DNA of 64,000 nt from Oscillospiraceae bacterium (GTDB lineage Bacteria > Bacillota > Clostridia > Oscillospirales > Acutalibacteraceae): positions 1 through 64,000 of the forward strand of contig JAISUW010000055.1 in assembly GCA_031271865.1 (NCBI GenBank). Reading direction: 5' to 3'. The position numbers and the translations under genes are program-made. The notes beneath the pieces are model-generated. The model was given only the letters and a program-made list of their open reading frames with translations. It did not search any database and had not been told where the DNA came from. Every line of letters starts with the position of its first letter. The stretch's first letter is position 1. Shown piece after piece: positions 11,198-20,709 of this stretch.

Positions 11198-13837
11198 TCA
11201 CTTTGCACCCGCGATTGCTGCCTGCGCGGCGGCGAGGCGGGCGATCGGCACACGGAAGGGGGAGCAGGAGACATAATCCAGCCCGATGGAGTGGCAGAAC
11301 TTGACGGAGGTGGGATCGCCGCCGTGTTCGCCGCAGATACCGAGCTTGATGTCGGGGCGTGTAGCCTTACCTTTCTCGGCAGCCATCTTGACGAGGGCAC
11401 CGACACCGGTCTGGTCGAGGCGCGCAAAGGGATCGTTCTCGAAGATTTTCGCTTCATAGTAGGCATCGAGGAACTTACCTGCGTCATCGCGGGAGAAGCC
11501 GAAAGTCATCTGGGTGAGGTCATTGGTACCGAAGGAGAAGAACTCAGCCTCAGTGGCAATCTGATCGGCGGTAACGGCGGCGCGCGGTATTTCAATCATG
11601 GTGCCGACCTTGTAGTGCAGATCTGTGCCGGAAGCGGCGATAAGCGCGTCGGCTGTCTTGACTACGATGTCCTTGACGAACTTGAGTTCCTTGACTTCGC
11701 CGACGAGCGGAATCATGATTTCGGGGACGATATTGTAGTCGGGGTGGGCGGCGTTGACAGCGAGGGCTGCATTAATGACGGCTGTGGTCTGCATCTCGGC
11801 AATCTCCGGGAAAGTGACGGCGAGGCGGCAACCGCGGTGGCCCATCATGGGGTTAGATTCGTGGAGGGACTCAATCTTGGCCGCGAGCTCCTCATAGCTG
11901 ACACCGAGTTCCCCAGCCAGCTCTTCAATCTCGTTCTTCTTGGTGGGTACGAACTCATGCAGGGGCGGGTCGAGGTAGCGGACGGTCATCGGGCGTCCTT
12001 CAAGGGCCTCGTACATGGCGGTGAAGTCGCCTTGCTGATAGGGAAGGAGTTCTTCCAAAGCTGCCTTGCGTGCCTCGGCATCTTTCGCTATAATCATCTT
12101 GCGGATGCTCTTGATGCGGTCGCCCTCAAAGAACATATGCTCCGTGCGGCAAAGGCCGATGCCTTCCGCGCCGAACTTCACTGCCTGAATGGTATCGCGG
12201 GGGTTGTCGGCATTGGTGCGGACTTTAAGGGTGCGTTTGGCATCCGCCCAGCCCATGAACTTTTCAAAGTCACCGGAGATTGTAGCTTCTACTGTTGGGA
12301 TGGCTTCGCCGTAAATCTTACCGGTGGAACCGTCGAGGGAGATATAATCGCCTTCCTTATAGTCCTTGCCGCCGAGTGTGAAGTACTTCTCCGCAGCGTG
12401 CATGGTGATATCGCCGCAGCCGGAGACGCAGCAGGTGCCCATGCCGCGGGCAACAACGGCCGCATGGGAAGTCATGCCACCGCGAACCGTCAGGATGCCC
12501 TGGGCGGCTTCCATGCCCTCGATGTCGTCGGGGGATGTTTCGAGTCGGACGAGGATGACTTTCTCACCGTTTGCTGCCCAAGCTTTGGCATCGGCGGCAT
12601 CAAAGACGACGCGGCCGGTTGCGGCGCCCGGAGAGGCCGGGAGGGCGGAGCCGATGGGCTTGGCGGCCTTCAGCGCTTTGCTGTCAAACTGCGGATGCAG
12701 GAGCGCATCGAGTTGCTGCGGTTCCACACGCAGGACGGCGGTGTCCTCATCAATCATGCCTTCCTCTACGAGAGCAACGGCGATCTTGAGGGCGGCAGCA
12801 GCGGTGCGTTTGCCATTGCGGGTCTGGAGCATATAGAGCTTCTTGTTCTCAATTGTGAACTCCATATCCTGCATATCTTTGTAGTGATTCTCAAGGCGGT
12901 TGGCGATTTCGACAAACTGCGCGTAGACTTCGGGCATATCCTGCTCGAGCTGTGCTATCGGCGAGGGCGTACGCACGCCGGCAACCACATCCTCGCCCTG
13001 CGCATTAATGAGGTACTCGCCGAAGAGGGCTTTCTTTCCGGTCGCGGGGTCGCGCGTGAAAGCCACGCCGGTGCCGGAATTGTTGTTCAGGTTGCCGTAG
13101 ACCATGGGCTGCACGTTGACGGCTGTGCCCCAGCTGTACGGAATCTCGTTCATGCGGCGGTATACATTGGCGCGGGGGTTGTCCCAAGAACGGAACACGG
13201 CCTTGACGGCTTCGATGAGCTGCACTTTCGGGTCGGACGGGAAGTCCTCGCCTGTCTGCTCTTTGTAGAGTGCCTTGAACTTCGCCGTAAGCGTCTTCAT
13301 GTCGTCTGCGGAGAGGTCGATATCCTGCTTGGCACCTTTCTCCTCTTTGAATTTGTCGATGACATGCTCAAAGTCGTGTTTGGAAAGCCCAATGACAACA
13401 TCGGAGAACATCTGGATGAAGCGGCGGTAGCTGTCGTAGACAAAGCGCTCGAAAGCCGGGTCGGGGTTTGCGGCAATCATGCCGGCGGCAACCTCGTCAT
13501 TCAAGCCGAGGTTTAGGACGGTGTCCATCATGCCGGGCATGGAAGCACGGGCGCCGGAGCGCACAGACACCAGAAGCGGATTCTGCGGGTCGCCGAATTT
13601 CTTCTCGTTGATTTCCTCTGTAACTGCAAGAGCAGCGTCGATTTGGTCGAGGATTTCTTGCGCGATGACTTTCCCGTCATCATAGTAGCGCGTGCAGGCT
13701 TCGGTGCTGACCGTGAAGCCTTGGGGTACGGGCATTCCCATGTTCACCATCCCGGCGAGGTTTGCGCCCTTGCCGCCGAGCAGTTCGCGCATGGTTTCGT
13801 TGCCTTCCTTGAATAGGTAGACGTACTTGTGAGCCAT
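11198..13837 (-). CDS. ppdK: Pyruvate, phosphate dikinase
   Basis: MAHKYVYLFKEGNETMRELLGGKGANLAGM; GGMTSHAAVVARGMG; FGTNDLTQMTFGFSRDD. Confidence 0.96.
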   Translation of the reverse strand: MAHKYVYLFKEGNETMRELLGGKGANLAGMVNMGMPVPQGFTVSTEACTRYYDDGKVIAQEILDQIDAALAVTEEINEKKFGDPQNPLLVSVRSGARASMPGMMDTVLNLGLNDEVAAGMIAANPDPAFERFVYDSYRRFIQMFSDVVIGLSKHDFEHVIDKFKEEKGAKQDIDLSADDMKTLTAKFKALYKEQTGEDFPSDPKVQLIEAVKAVFRSWDNPRANVYRRMNEIPYSWGTAVNVQPMVYGNLNNNSGTGVAFTRDPATGKKALFGEYLINAQGEDVVAGVRTPSPIAQLEQDMPEVYAQFVEIANRLENHYKDMQDMEFTIENKKLYMLQTRNGKRTAAAALKIAVALVEEGMIDEDTAVLRVEPQQLDALLHPQFDSKALKAAKPIGSALPASPGAATGRVVFDAADAKAWAANGEKVILVRLETSPDDIEGMEAAQGILTVRGGMTSHAAVVARGMGTCCVSGCGDITMHAAEKYFTLGGKDYKEGDYISLDGSTGKIYGEAIPTVEATISGDFEKFMGWADAKRTLKVRTNADNPRDTIQAVKFGAEGIGLCRTEHMFFEGDRIKSIRKMIIAKDAEARKAALEELLPYQQGDFTAMYEALEGRPMTVRYLDPPLHEFVPTKKNEIEELAGELGVSYEELAAKIESLHESNPMMGHRGCRLAVTFPEIAEMQTTAVINAALAVNAAHPDYNIVPEIMIPLVGEVKELKFVKDIVVKTADALIAASGTDLHYKVGTMIEIPRAAVTADQIATEAEFFSFGTNDLTQMTFGFSRDDAGKFLDAYYEAKIFENDPFARLDQTGVGALVKMAAEKGKATRPDIKLGICGEHGGDPTSVKFCHSIGLDYVSCSPFRVPIARLAAAQAAIAGAK

Positions 13838-13907
13838 TGTTTCTCTCCTTACTGAATGTCGGGCAGTGCGCAGACTTGCCCCTGATACTGACTTCTCTAA
13901 CTGGAGT

Positions 13908-13936
13908 ATTATAGCAGATTTTGCCCCGAAATGCAA
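13908..13936 (-). promoter_or_regulatory. ppdK promoter
   Basis: Minus strand TTGCAT-17 bp-TATAAT. Confidence 0.75.
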
Positions 13937-14079
13937 GGGGAAAATCGCAAAATTAGGAATTTGTACATGAATTTGTTTCGCATTATCATTTTTTTGGACA
14001 GTATTCTCCGCAAGATGAACCCCTTGCCGGCCTTTTTCATAGAATGCTATGATAGGGCAAGCCATTTTTGGATTTTTTT

Positions 14080-14094
14080 GTTACCAATTGTAAC
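14080..14094. promoter_or_regulatory. GTTAC-N5-GTAAC dyad upstream of ZIP transporter
   Basis: GTTACCAATTGTAAC; exact reverse complement recurs at 41165..41179. Confidence 0.5.
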
Positions 14095-14147
14095 CGGTAT
14101 CGCCATATCGGCAAAAAGAAAGATGTTAAACGAAAGGGGGGGAAACA

Positions 14148-14924
14148 ATGCCAACATGGTGCATGGCACTCATAGCGACGACCATTGCGTGGTCGGTGAC
14201 AGCGGCAGGAGCCGCTGCTGTACTCTTTCTCAAGAATACCCCCTCCGAGCGGACACACCGCGCTTTACTTGCATTTGCGGGAGGGGTTATGGTAGCGGCT
14301 TCGGTCTGGAGTCTGCTGATTCCCGCTATGGAACTTTCGGCAGACCGTGGAAGCATTCCCCCGACGGCTGTGGCTGTTCTCGGCGCCATGGCCGGAACCA
14401 TATTCCTTTGGGGTGTGGATAAACTGCAAGACAAACTGATTTCCAAAGGCACGGCATTGCAGAGTCACCAGATGCTCATGCTTTCCATAACGCTCCACAA
14501 CCTCCCGGAAGGCTTGGCTGTCGGCGTGGCATTCGGCGCGATTCCGGGCAGTCCGGATGAGAAAGCAGCTTTCGCCGCTGCGGTTTCCGTGGCGCTGGGC
14601 ATCAGCATCCAAAACTTTCCGGAAGGGGCGGCGGTATCCTTGCCGCTGCGGCGCGCCGGCTGTTCCAAAGCGCGGAGCTTTTTTCTGGGACAGTCTTCTG
14701 CTCTCGTGGAGCCGCTGGGCGGCGTATTGGGGGCGCTACTCGTGTCCGCTGTGCGTGCCGCCTTGCCGTGGAGCTTGGCATTTGCTGCCGGGTGTATGCT
14801 TCTCGTGTGCTTCAAGGAACTGTTTCCGGCGCTCAGCGACGGCGGCAGTGCAGATTATTTCCCGGCAGTTGCCGGCATTGTGGGATTTTTACTGATGATG
14901 GGTTTGGATCGTTTGACTTTTTGA
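14148..14924 (+). CDS. ZIP family metal transporter
   Basis: HNLPEGLAVGVAFGAI and IQNFPEGAAVSLPLR motifs; RBS gaaagggggg. Confidence 0.85.
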   Translation: MPTWCMALIATTIAWSVTAAGAAAVLFLKNTPSERTHRALLAFAGGVMVAASVWSLLIPAMELSADRGSIPPTAVAVLGAMAGTIFLWGVDKLQDKLISKGTALQSHQMLMLSITLHNLPEGLAVGVAFGAIPGSPDEKAAFAAAVSVALGISIQNFPEGAAVSLPLRRAGCSKARSFFLGQSSALVEPLGGVLGALLVSAVRAALPWSLAFAAGCMLLVCFKELFPALSDGGSADYFPAVAGIVGFLLMMGLDRLTF

Positions 14925-15104
14925 TGCATTTCCATATTATGGTATTCAGTCGTTTTTTTTCGGACAAGCTGCTTTTCACCAAATTCACAGAAATTGGGGC
15001 TTGTACTTTTCTGTCGGGTGTGCTATAATAAGATTAGTGCAGTATGCCGTGAATTATTGGAAAAACTGTGCTTACCTGTCCACCACAGTAGGAGGGATGC
15101 CGGC

Positions 15105-16493
15105 TTGACCGCCCGAGCGAAGAAAAAAGTTGTTAGGCATGGACGCCTGACGCCGGAAGAGCGGAAAAAGGAGGCCCGCAGGAAAGTTTTAGCTTTTGCG
15201 GGTGCTGCGGCGGCTATGGGCTTGACTGCTATATTGGTATTTTTGGCCATTGCGCATGCGGCGTTGGATGAACTTGGCCACAGTGACGGTGTGGAGACTA
15301 CGAATCCTTACACCACGGCTGGGGAAACGACAACGGAACCGGAAGACCCGGATTTCCCCGTCATTTTAGACATTACGGATGCCTCCGGTCTGCGGCAATT
15401 CCTGAAAGAATGGTGGCACCAAGGCGGCGAGGACTATATACGCTACTCCAAGGATGTTGTCAATGTCCTGCTCATCGGCGTGGATAACTCTCAAGACGGC
15501 GATGGCGGTCTGCGCCGCAGTGACACCATGATGCTCGCTTCGGTGAACAAGAAGCTCGGCAAAGTAACGCTGCTTTCTTTCTTACGCGACAGTTATTGCT
15601 ATCTGAATATAAACGGGAAAGAATCCTATGAACGCATGAATGCCGCCTATGCTTACGGCGGGGCGGCGGCGATTATGGATAATATTTCCCATATCTACAA
15701 AATCAAAGTAGATAAATACATTTCCGTAGACTTCGATTCTTTCCCAAAGATTGTGGATGCTTTGGGCGGTGTGACGGTGGATGTGTCGGCGGCGGAGGCG
15801 CGGTATTTAAACAAATCCTCCCCCTCCCTGAAAGGACAGTTCCCTGCGGGGGACGGCGTGACACTCACCGGGCGGCAAGCGCTCTACTATAGCCGTATCC
15901 GCAAACTGGACAGTGATAACAATCGGGTACTTCGTCAGCAGAAAGTAATAGAAGCCATCATCAACAAAGCCCGCGGCTCTTCCTATGGGCAGATTGCCGC
16001 CGCCGTGAAGCAGACGATGCCCTATGTGGTCACCAATTTCACCAACGCGGAAGTTCTATCGCTGCTCCCGCAGGCGATCAACTGGCTCAGTTTTAAAATG
16101 GACAGGAAAACATTCCCGATTCCTTATGGAGAAGGCCGCAACGCCTTGGGTTCCTCCATCGGCGGAGCCATGGTATGGCTGGTGGATTATCCCTATGCCG
16201 CGCAGCAAGTGCAGACGCTCCTTTACGGCGAATCCAATATTGACGTTGCCGCCGACCGGCAGCGCAATTCCTATATTGACAGGCTCTTCCGCAATGCCTC
16301 CGACAGCGGTATTGAGTACGAGAACTATTACTCCGGCGTATTGGAGTACCTTGGGCAGCCGACGACAGTTCCGGAAGCCGGGACAGCAATCGAAAGCACC
16401 CAGGCGCCTGCCGATGCGGATGCAGCCGAAGAAGAAACCACCGTGGATGTGTTGCAAAGTATGCTGGACGAAGCGTTCGGCACAACAGGTTAA
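15105..16493 (+). CDS. LCP (LytR-CpsA-Psr) family protein
   Basis: NVLLIGVDNSQDGDGGLRRSDTMMLASVNKK; DGVTLTGRQALYYSRIRKLDSD; probable TTG start after AGGAGGG. Confidence 0.88.
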   Translation: MTARAKKKVVRHGRLTPEERKKEARRKVLAFAGAAAAMGLTAILVFLAIAHAALDELGHSDGVETTNPYTTAGETTTEPEDPDFPVILDITDASGLRQFLKEWWHQGGEDYIRYSKDVVNVLLIGVDNSQDGDGGLRRSDTMMLASVNKKLGKVTLLSFLRDSYCYLNINGKESYERMNAAYAYGGAAAIMDNISHIYKIKVDKYISVDFDSFPKIVDALGGVTVDVSAAEARYLNKSSPSLKGQFPAGDGVTLTGRQALYYSRIRKLDSDNNRVLRQQKVIEAIINKARGSSYGQIAAAVKQTMPYVVTNFTNAEVLSLLPQAINWLSFKMDRKTFPIPYGEGRNALGSSIGGAMVWLVDYPYAAQQVQTLLYGESNIDVAADRQRNSYIDRLFRNASDSGIEYENYYSGVLEYLGQPTTVPEAGTAIESTQAPADADAAEEETTVDVLQSMLDEAFGTTG

Positions 16494-16578
16494 TTGGGGG
16501 ATGCGGATGCCCTTTACGATAGACTGACCGGTGCAGCCCCATGCGCTGCCCGCTTAAAAACAGAAAGAGGAGATACCA

Positions 16579-18207
16579 ATGGCACCGGAAGAAAGAGAGA
16601 ACCTGCCGCCTACCGATGAAACCGTGAATGAACCGCCTGCGGCAGAAACAGAAAACACCGATGTCCTGCCGCCGTCGGAAGCCCCGCCGACAGAACCGGA
16701 TTCGGCGATGCCGTCAGAAGAAGCTCCTGCCGAGGCCGCAGCCGAAGCAGAGGCAAAGCTGACGCGCAAGCAAAGAGCGAAAGCGAAAATCCGCCAACGA
16801 ATCCGAACGTTTGCTTTGTTATTGACCCTTCTGTTGGTCGTGGGGGGTGCTTTGACGTTCTTTTTCATTTACAATAAAGCGGACAAAACAGAGAAAGACG
16901 AGGGTTATAACTACGGAACCACCGTACCGGAGGAAGAGGTCACCGGCTTGGAAGTCGGAATGGAAAACGTGGATGCCACAAGCCTCAACGAGTACCTGAC
17001 CACTTGGGCCACCAACGGGATGCAGCATTTGCAGGACAAGAATGTGCTGAACATCCTCCTGTGCGGCGTGGATTCCGAGGACGGAAACGCGTTGCTCGGG
17101 CGCAGCGATGCCATCATGCTGGTGACAATCAATAAGAAGAAGAAAGCTATCACCGTCACGAGCTTCTATCGGGACAGCTATACATACATTGACCTCACGA
17201 AGAACCCCGAAAACGGCTATACCCTCATGGAGAAAGTCAACGCCGCCTACTCTTTGGGCGGTCCTGCGACGTTGATTGAAACGCTCGAGAACAACTACAA
17301 AATCGCCATCGACGACTATGTGGCAGTTGATTTCAATACCTTCCCGAAGCTCATTGATTCCCTGGGCGGGGTGACGGTAGATGTGACGGAGAAAGAAGCG
17401 AAGTACATTAACCGCACCGCGCCCTCGATGAAAGGCGAATTCCCGGCCGGGGACGGCGTTACACTGACCGGCCGCCAAGCGCTTGTTTACAGCCGTATCC
17501 GTCACCTGGACAGCGATATGGAGCGCACCAACCGCCAGCGGAAGATTATATCCGCCCTCATGAAAGCCGCCCAGGAGGCAGGAGCTGCCCGCGTGAACGC
17601 CGCACTCAATGATTTGCTCCAGTACGTAGTAACCAACCTTTCCAATTGGGAAATCAGTTCCTTGGCGGCGAATGCACTCTCGCAAGGTTGGCTGAATTAC
17701 TCCCTGACGCAGCTGAACACGCCTGTGGTAGAGACAGATGATGCCACGGGCGTTTCCTCCTATATCCGAACGAAATGGGTTTGGATTGTGGACTACCCCC
17801 GCGCAGCCCGGGATTTGCAGATGGAGCTGTACGGCGTGACCAATATCTTGCTCTCCGAAGACGAGAACCGGGAGGACTACTTGGCGAATCTTTTCCGCAA
17901 CGCCGCCGACCGCCGCAGCTACGGCGGTTCCTCCTCCGGCGGGAGTGCGGGCGATGACTACGAAGAAGAATACGACATCCCCACCGAAGAGACGGAAGAA
18001 ATTACGCAGCCGTTCAGCGGCATCTTCGGCTGGCTGAATCCGCCGACCGCCCCCGTGCAGGAAGAAGAGGATGATGCCGATGCAGGCAGTGAGGCAAGCG
18101 GCGAGGCAGAGTCCGATGCCGCGGATGTAACATCCCCTTCGGCAGAGGAAACCACCGCCAAAGAGGCGCGGACAACGACCACCCATATTTTCGGTTTCGA
18201 GTGGTAA
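16579..18207 (+). CDS. LCP family protein, paralogue of the upstream gene
   Basis: NILLCGVDSEDGNALLGRSDAIMLVTINKKKK; DGVTLTGRQALVYSRIRHLDSD; RBS AGGAG. Confidence 0.9.
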   Translation: MAPEERENLPPTDETVNEPPAAETENTDVLPPSEAPPTEPDSAMPSEEAPAEAAAEAEAKLTRKQRAKAKIRQRIRTFALLLTLLLVVGGALTFFFIYNKADKTEKDEGYNYGTTVPEEEVTGLEVGMENVDATSLNEYLTTWATNGMQHLQDKNVLNILLCGVDSEDGNALLGRSDAIMLVTINKKKKAITVTSFYRDSYTYIDLTKNPENGYTLMEKVNAAYSLGGPATLIETLENNYKIAIDDYVAVDFNTFPKLIDSLGGVTVDVTEKEAKYINRTAPSMKGEFPAGDGVTLTGRQALVYSRIRHLDSDMERTNRQRKIISALMKAAQEAGAARVNAALNDLLQYVVTNLSNWEISSLAANALSQGWLNYSLTQLNTPVVETDDATGVSSYIRTKWVWIVDYPRAARDLQMELYGVTNILLSEDENREDYLANLFRNAADRRSYGGSSSGGSAGDDYEEEYDIPTEETEEITQPFSGIFGWLNPPTAPVQEEEDDADAGSEASGEAESDAADVTSPSAEETTAKEARTTTTHIFGFEW

Positions 18208-18248
18208 CGGCAAACTGACCGAAATTTTTACGGAGTTTGAATTTACTG

Positions 18249-18277
18249 TTGCATTTTTTCTTTGTATGTGTTACAAT
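18249..18277 (+). promoter_or_regulatory. Promoter upstream of two tiny hydrophobic ORFs
   Basis: TTGCAT-17 bp-TACAAT (extended TGTT). Confidence 0.7.
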
Positions 18278-18339
18278 TATAACAGAGGGCGATCCACCTT
18301 ATCTGCCCCGATAGATTCTTACATTAAGGAGATGCTGAA

Positions 18340-18435
18340 ATGATTCTCGCCGCTGTACTCGAATTCATCCTACAATTGCCCGTCTGGCTATGGTCCACGC
18401 TGTTCTCCGCCATCCGCAGTCTGTTCGGCCTGTAA
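18340..18435 (+). CDS. Tiny hydrophobic peptide (31 aa)
   Basis: ATG...TAA encoding MILAAVLEFILQLPVWLWSTLFSAIRSLFGL; RBS AAGGAG at suitable spacing; not in the ORF track (below length cutoff). Confidence 0.55.
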   Translation: MILAAVLEFILQLPVWLWSTLFSAIRSLFGL

Positions 18436-18491
18436 GCTGTGCTTCTGCCCGGCTTGAAACCGCATTCCAATGAAGTAAAGGAGCTGTCCGT

Positions 18492-18647
18492 ATGATTGTA
18501 CTATGGAGCCTTGGTTCTGTCCTGCTGATTCCGCTGTTCTTTCTGTTGGATCTTGTAGATGCGGTGTTCCATATCTTCGGCATCTTCAGCGGGTACGAGT
18601 TTTTCCCGTATCTTGCCGATTGGTTCGCCTGCTTAAGCACGTTCTGA
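18492..18647 (+). CDS. Tiny hydrophobic protein (51 aa)
   Basis: ATG...TGA encoding MIVLWSLGSVLLIPLFFLLDLVDAVFHIFGIFSGYEFFPYLADWFACLSTF; RBS AAAGGAG. Confidence 0.6.
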   Translation: MIVLWSLGSVLLIPLFFLLDLVDAVFHIFGIFSGYEFFPYLADWFACLSTF

Positions 18648-18673
18648 GTTGCCGGCAAATCTCTGCAAAGTCT

Positions 18674-18704
18674 TCACCCTGCCGCTGTTTCCTTGCGGCA
18701 GGGT
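18674..18704 (+). terminator. Terminator-like hairpin after the tiny ORFs
   Basis: CACCCTGCCGC-N9-GCGGCAGGGTG, 11-bp perfect arms. Confidence 0.75.
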
Positions 18705-18741
18705 GATAGTCTGTTTGCCTCGGCATCCCTTTCCTATGGAT

Positions 18742-19965
18742 TCAAACCACGGCTTTCAGCTCTTCCAATGCGCCATGCAGCCGGGCGAAAGCGCAGGGAG
18801 CCGATTTCTCCAAGATTCTGCCGACGGCTTTGTCGAGTGCCGCAATCTCATCAATACGAATGGCAACAGCTGTATCCGGGTCGTCCATGTACTCGTCTGA
18901 CTCATCTCCCGCCGTGAAGCGCCACCCGCTGTCGTTCTCGTTTGCGGGCATTTCGCGGTAGCAGTATCCGACCGGCGCACCCTCATCGGTAATGCGCCGT
19001 GTGCAGAGGCAGAGCAAAGTGTCCATTTGCGGCAGTTCAGCGTCAAAGACCGGAGGTTCGGCAGTCTGCATCTCTCTCGGTTGCGGGACGGACGGTTCTA
19101 TAGGCGAAGTCGGAAAAGGCTCGGCCGCTGTATCGGCAGGGAGGGTCTCCGGCTCTGTTTCCTCCGCAATCCGCAGCGGCGGGTCCCCAATTGCGGAGCT
19201 GCCGCAAAAAGCGCCGTCACTGTCGGAAGCGGCAGCCGCAGCCGCAGCATCCCGCTCTTCCCCGCTTGCAGCGAAAGCGTCCTGCACCGGTTCCCAAACT
19301 GCCGCAGGGCTGAATTCCTCCGGCGGCGGCGCCGGGAGGCGCGGCGCATGCAACGGACTGCTTCTGCGTATGTCCGTCACAAAAGAGAAAGAGGAGCCGA
19401 GCTTTTCCAAAAGAGCTTCCGCACCATGGGCGACGGCGAAATCCAGTTCCTCCGGATAGAGAGGCAGAAGCTGGTAGAAGCAGCAATCCTCCCCCCCCGG
19501 CAGCCGAAACGCCGCCTCCCGCACAGGGTCAACCAAAACAAAAGCACTCAGATCCGTATTCCCGGCCAGAGCGCCGCCGCCGGGGATTGTGTGACCGAAG
19601 CCCAGCCATGTGCCTGTCTCCATAGGCAAGCGGGCCAGAATCCGCAGCCAACGCAGCGGCCAATAGTCCTCCTCCGCCCTCCCCGAAAGGTTCCAGTCCA
19701 AGGGCAATTCAATCATCAGTTCACACCGCGCAGGGATGGAGTCATCCGGCACCTGCATAGGGAAAGCACCCATGCCGCACGTGGCGATGACCAAGTGATT
19801 CTCCAAGCGCGCCGCGCAGAGGTCTATTCTGCACCCGCCGGCAGCTTTGCCGCCGAGGACAAGCGTTACAGGTCCTGCCGCCGCTTCGAATGCCGCTAAA
19901 CACTTCTCCCTCTGCAAAGGGGAATACACATACTGTTTTACCGCCGTTTCCGCCATAGCAGACAC
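18742..19965 (-). CDS. Suppressor-of-fused-like domain plus DUF2185-like domain protein
   Basis: N-terminal ELMIELPLDWNL...WPLRWLRILARLP...GFGHTIP (SUFU-like); C-terminal CTRRITDEGAPVGYCYREMPANENDSGWRFTAGDESDEYMDD (DUF2185-like); low-complexity linker. Confidence 0.65.
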   Translation of the reverse strand: MSAMAETAVKQYVYSPLQREKCLAAFEAAAGPVTLVLGGKAAGGCRIDLCAARLENHLVIATCGMGAFPMQVPDDSIPARCELMIELPLDWNLSGRAEEDYWPLRWLRILARLPMETGTWLGFGHTIPGGGALAGNTDLSAFVLVDPVREAAFRLPGGEDCCFYQLLPLYPEELDFAVAHGAEALLEKLGSSFSFVTDIRRSSPLHAPRLPAPPPEEFSPAAVWEPVQDAFAASGEERDAAAAAAASDSDGAFCGSSAIGDPPLRIAEETEPETLPADTAAEPFPTSPIEPSVPQPREMQTAEPPVFDAELPQMDTLLCLCTRRITDEGAPVGYCYREMPANENDSGWRFTAGDESDEYMDDPDTAVAIRIDEIAALDKAVGRILEKSAPCAFARLHGALEELKAVV

Positions 19966-20053
19966 CTCACCCGATTCACTTGTTGTCCAATTCTATGCAG
20001 GGGGAGAAGGTTTCATGAATCTCCATGGTGTAAACACTTCTCTAAAAAAACAC

Positions 20054-20082
20054 TTGACAAATCCAAAAAAAAATAGTACAAT
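20054..20082 (+). promoter_or_regulatory. Near-consensus sigma-A promoter
   Basis: TTGACA-17 bp-TACAAT. Confidence 0.75.
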
Positions 20083-20165
20083 AATAAGTAGAGGAGGCAA
20101 CCGCATCTGCGGGAGTATCTTTGTTTTTTTTTCGTTTAAGCGGCAAGAACACCTTGCCTACTACT

Positions 20166-20690
20166 TTCGTCAAATTCACGATTGTTAAAGCAAAAAAACC
20201 GCATTTCTCCGTCATATTGCACAAAGCAAGAAGTAAGAGCAAGAATACGGCCCCACAACCTTCGTCAAATTCACGATTGTTCAAGCGAAAAAACAGCTAT
20301 TCTCCGTCATTATGCACAAAAAAAGGAAAGAGGCAAAAACCCACAACCACATCCGACCCATACAGAACACCGAAACCCTGCCCCCAACCCAAACAGAGGC
20401 ACCCAAGCAGCGCCAATGGAAAATTCGCCCAACAGGACATAAGGCGAATTTTCCATCCAAGCGGGCACATCTCCGCGGGGGTCCGGGGGACTCCCCGGTC
20501 GCGGGGGGTCCCGGGGGCGCCGCGGGATGCGCCCCTGGGCGGGGGTTTGGGGGCGGCGCCCCCAAGGTGGAGGAACCGAGCCATCCATTTATACAACTTT
20601 CAGGCAGAACCCAACCAAATCCATAAAACCTTCGTCAAATTCACGATTGTTCAAGCAAAAAAACCGCAATTCATCGTCAAAGTGCACAAA
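20166..20690 (-). repeat. GC-rich structured repeat element, copy B, with three 60-nt direct repeats (20166-20225, 20261-20320, 20631-20690)
   Basis: Reverse complement aligns to 10484..10934; direct repeats start TTCGTCAAATTCACGATTGTT and end GTGCACAAA/TGCACAAA. Confidence 0.9.
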
Positions 20691-20709
20691 AAGAGGTGTG
20701 AAAGGAACC

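Noticed and set aside
11132-13516. 794-aa plus-strand ORF
   Set aside because: Exactly antisense to ppdK; an artefact of GC-biased codon usage with no recognisable motifs.
16819-18213. 464-aa minus-strand ORF
   Set aside because: Antisense to the second LCP gene.
20281-20626. Overlapping Pro/Arg/Gly-rich ORFs in the GC-rich repeat (also 10386..10938)
   Set aside because: Occur in many frames of a hairpin-rich noncoding repeat; frames are not preserved between copies A and B.
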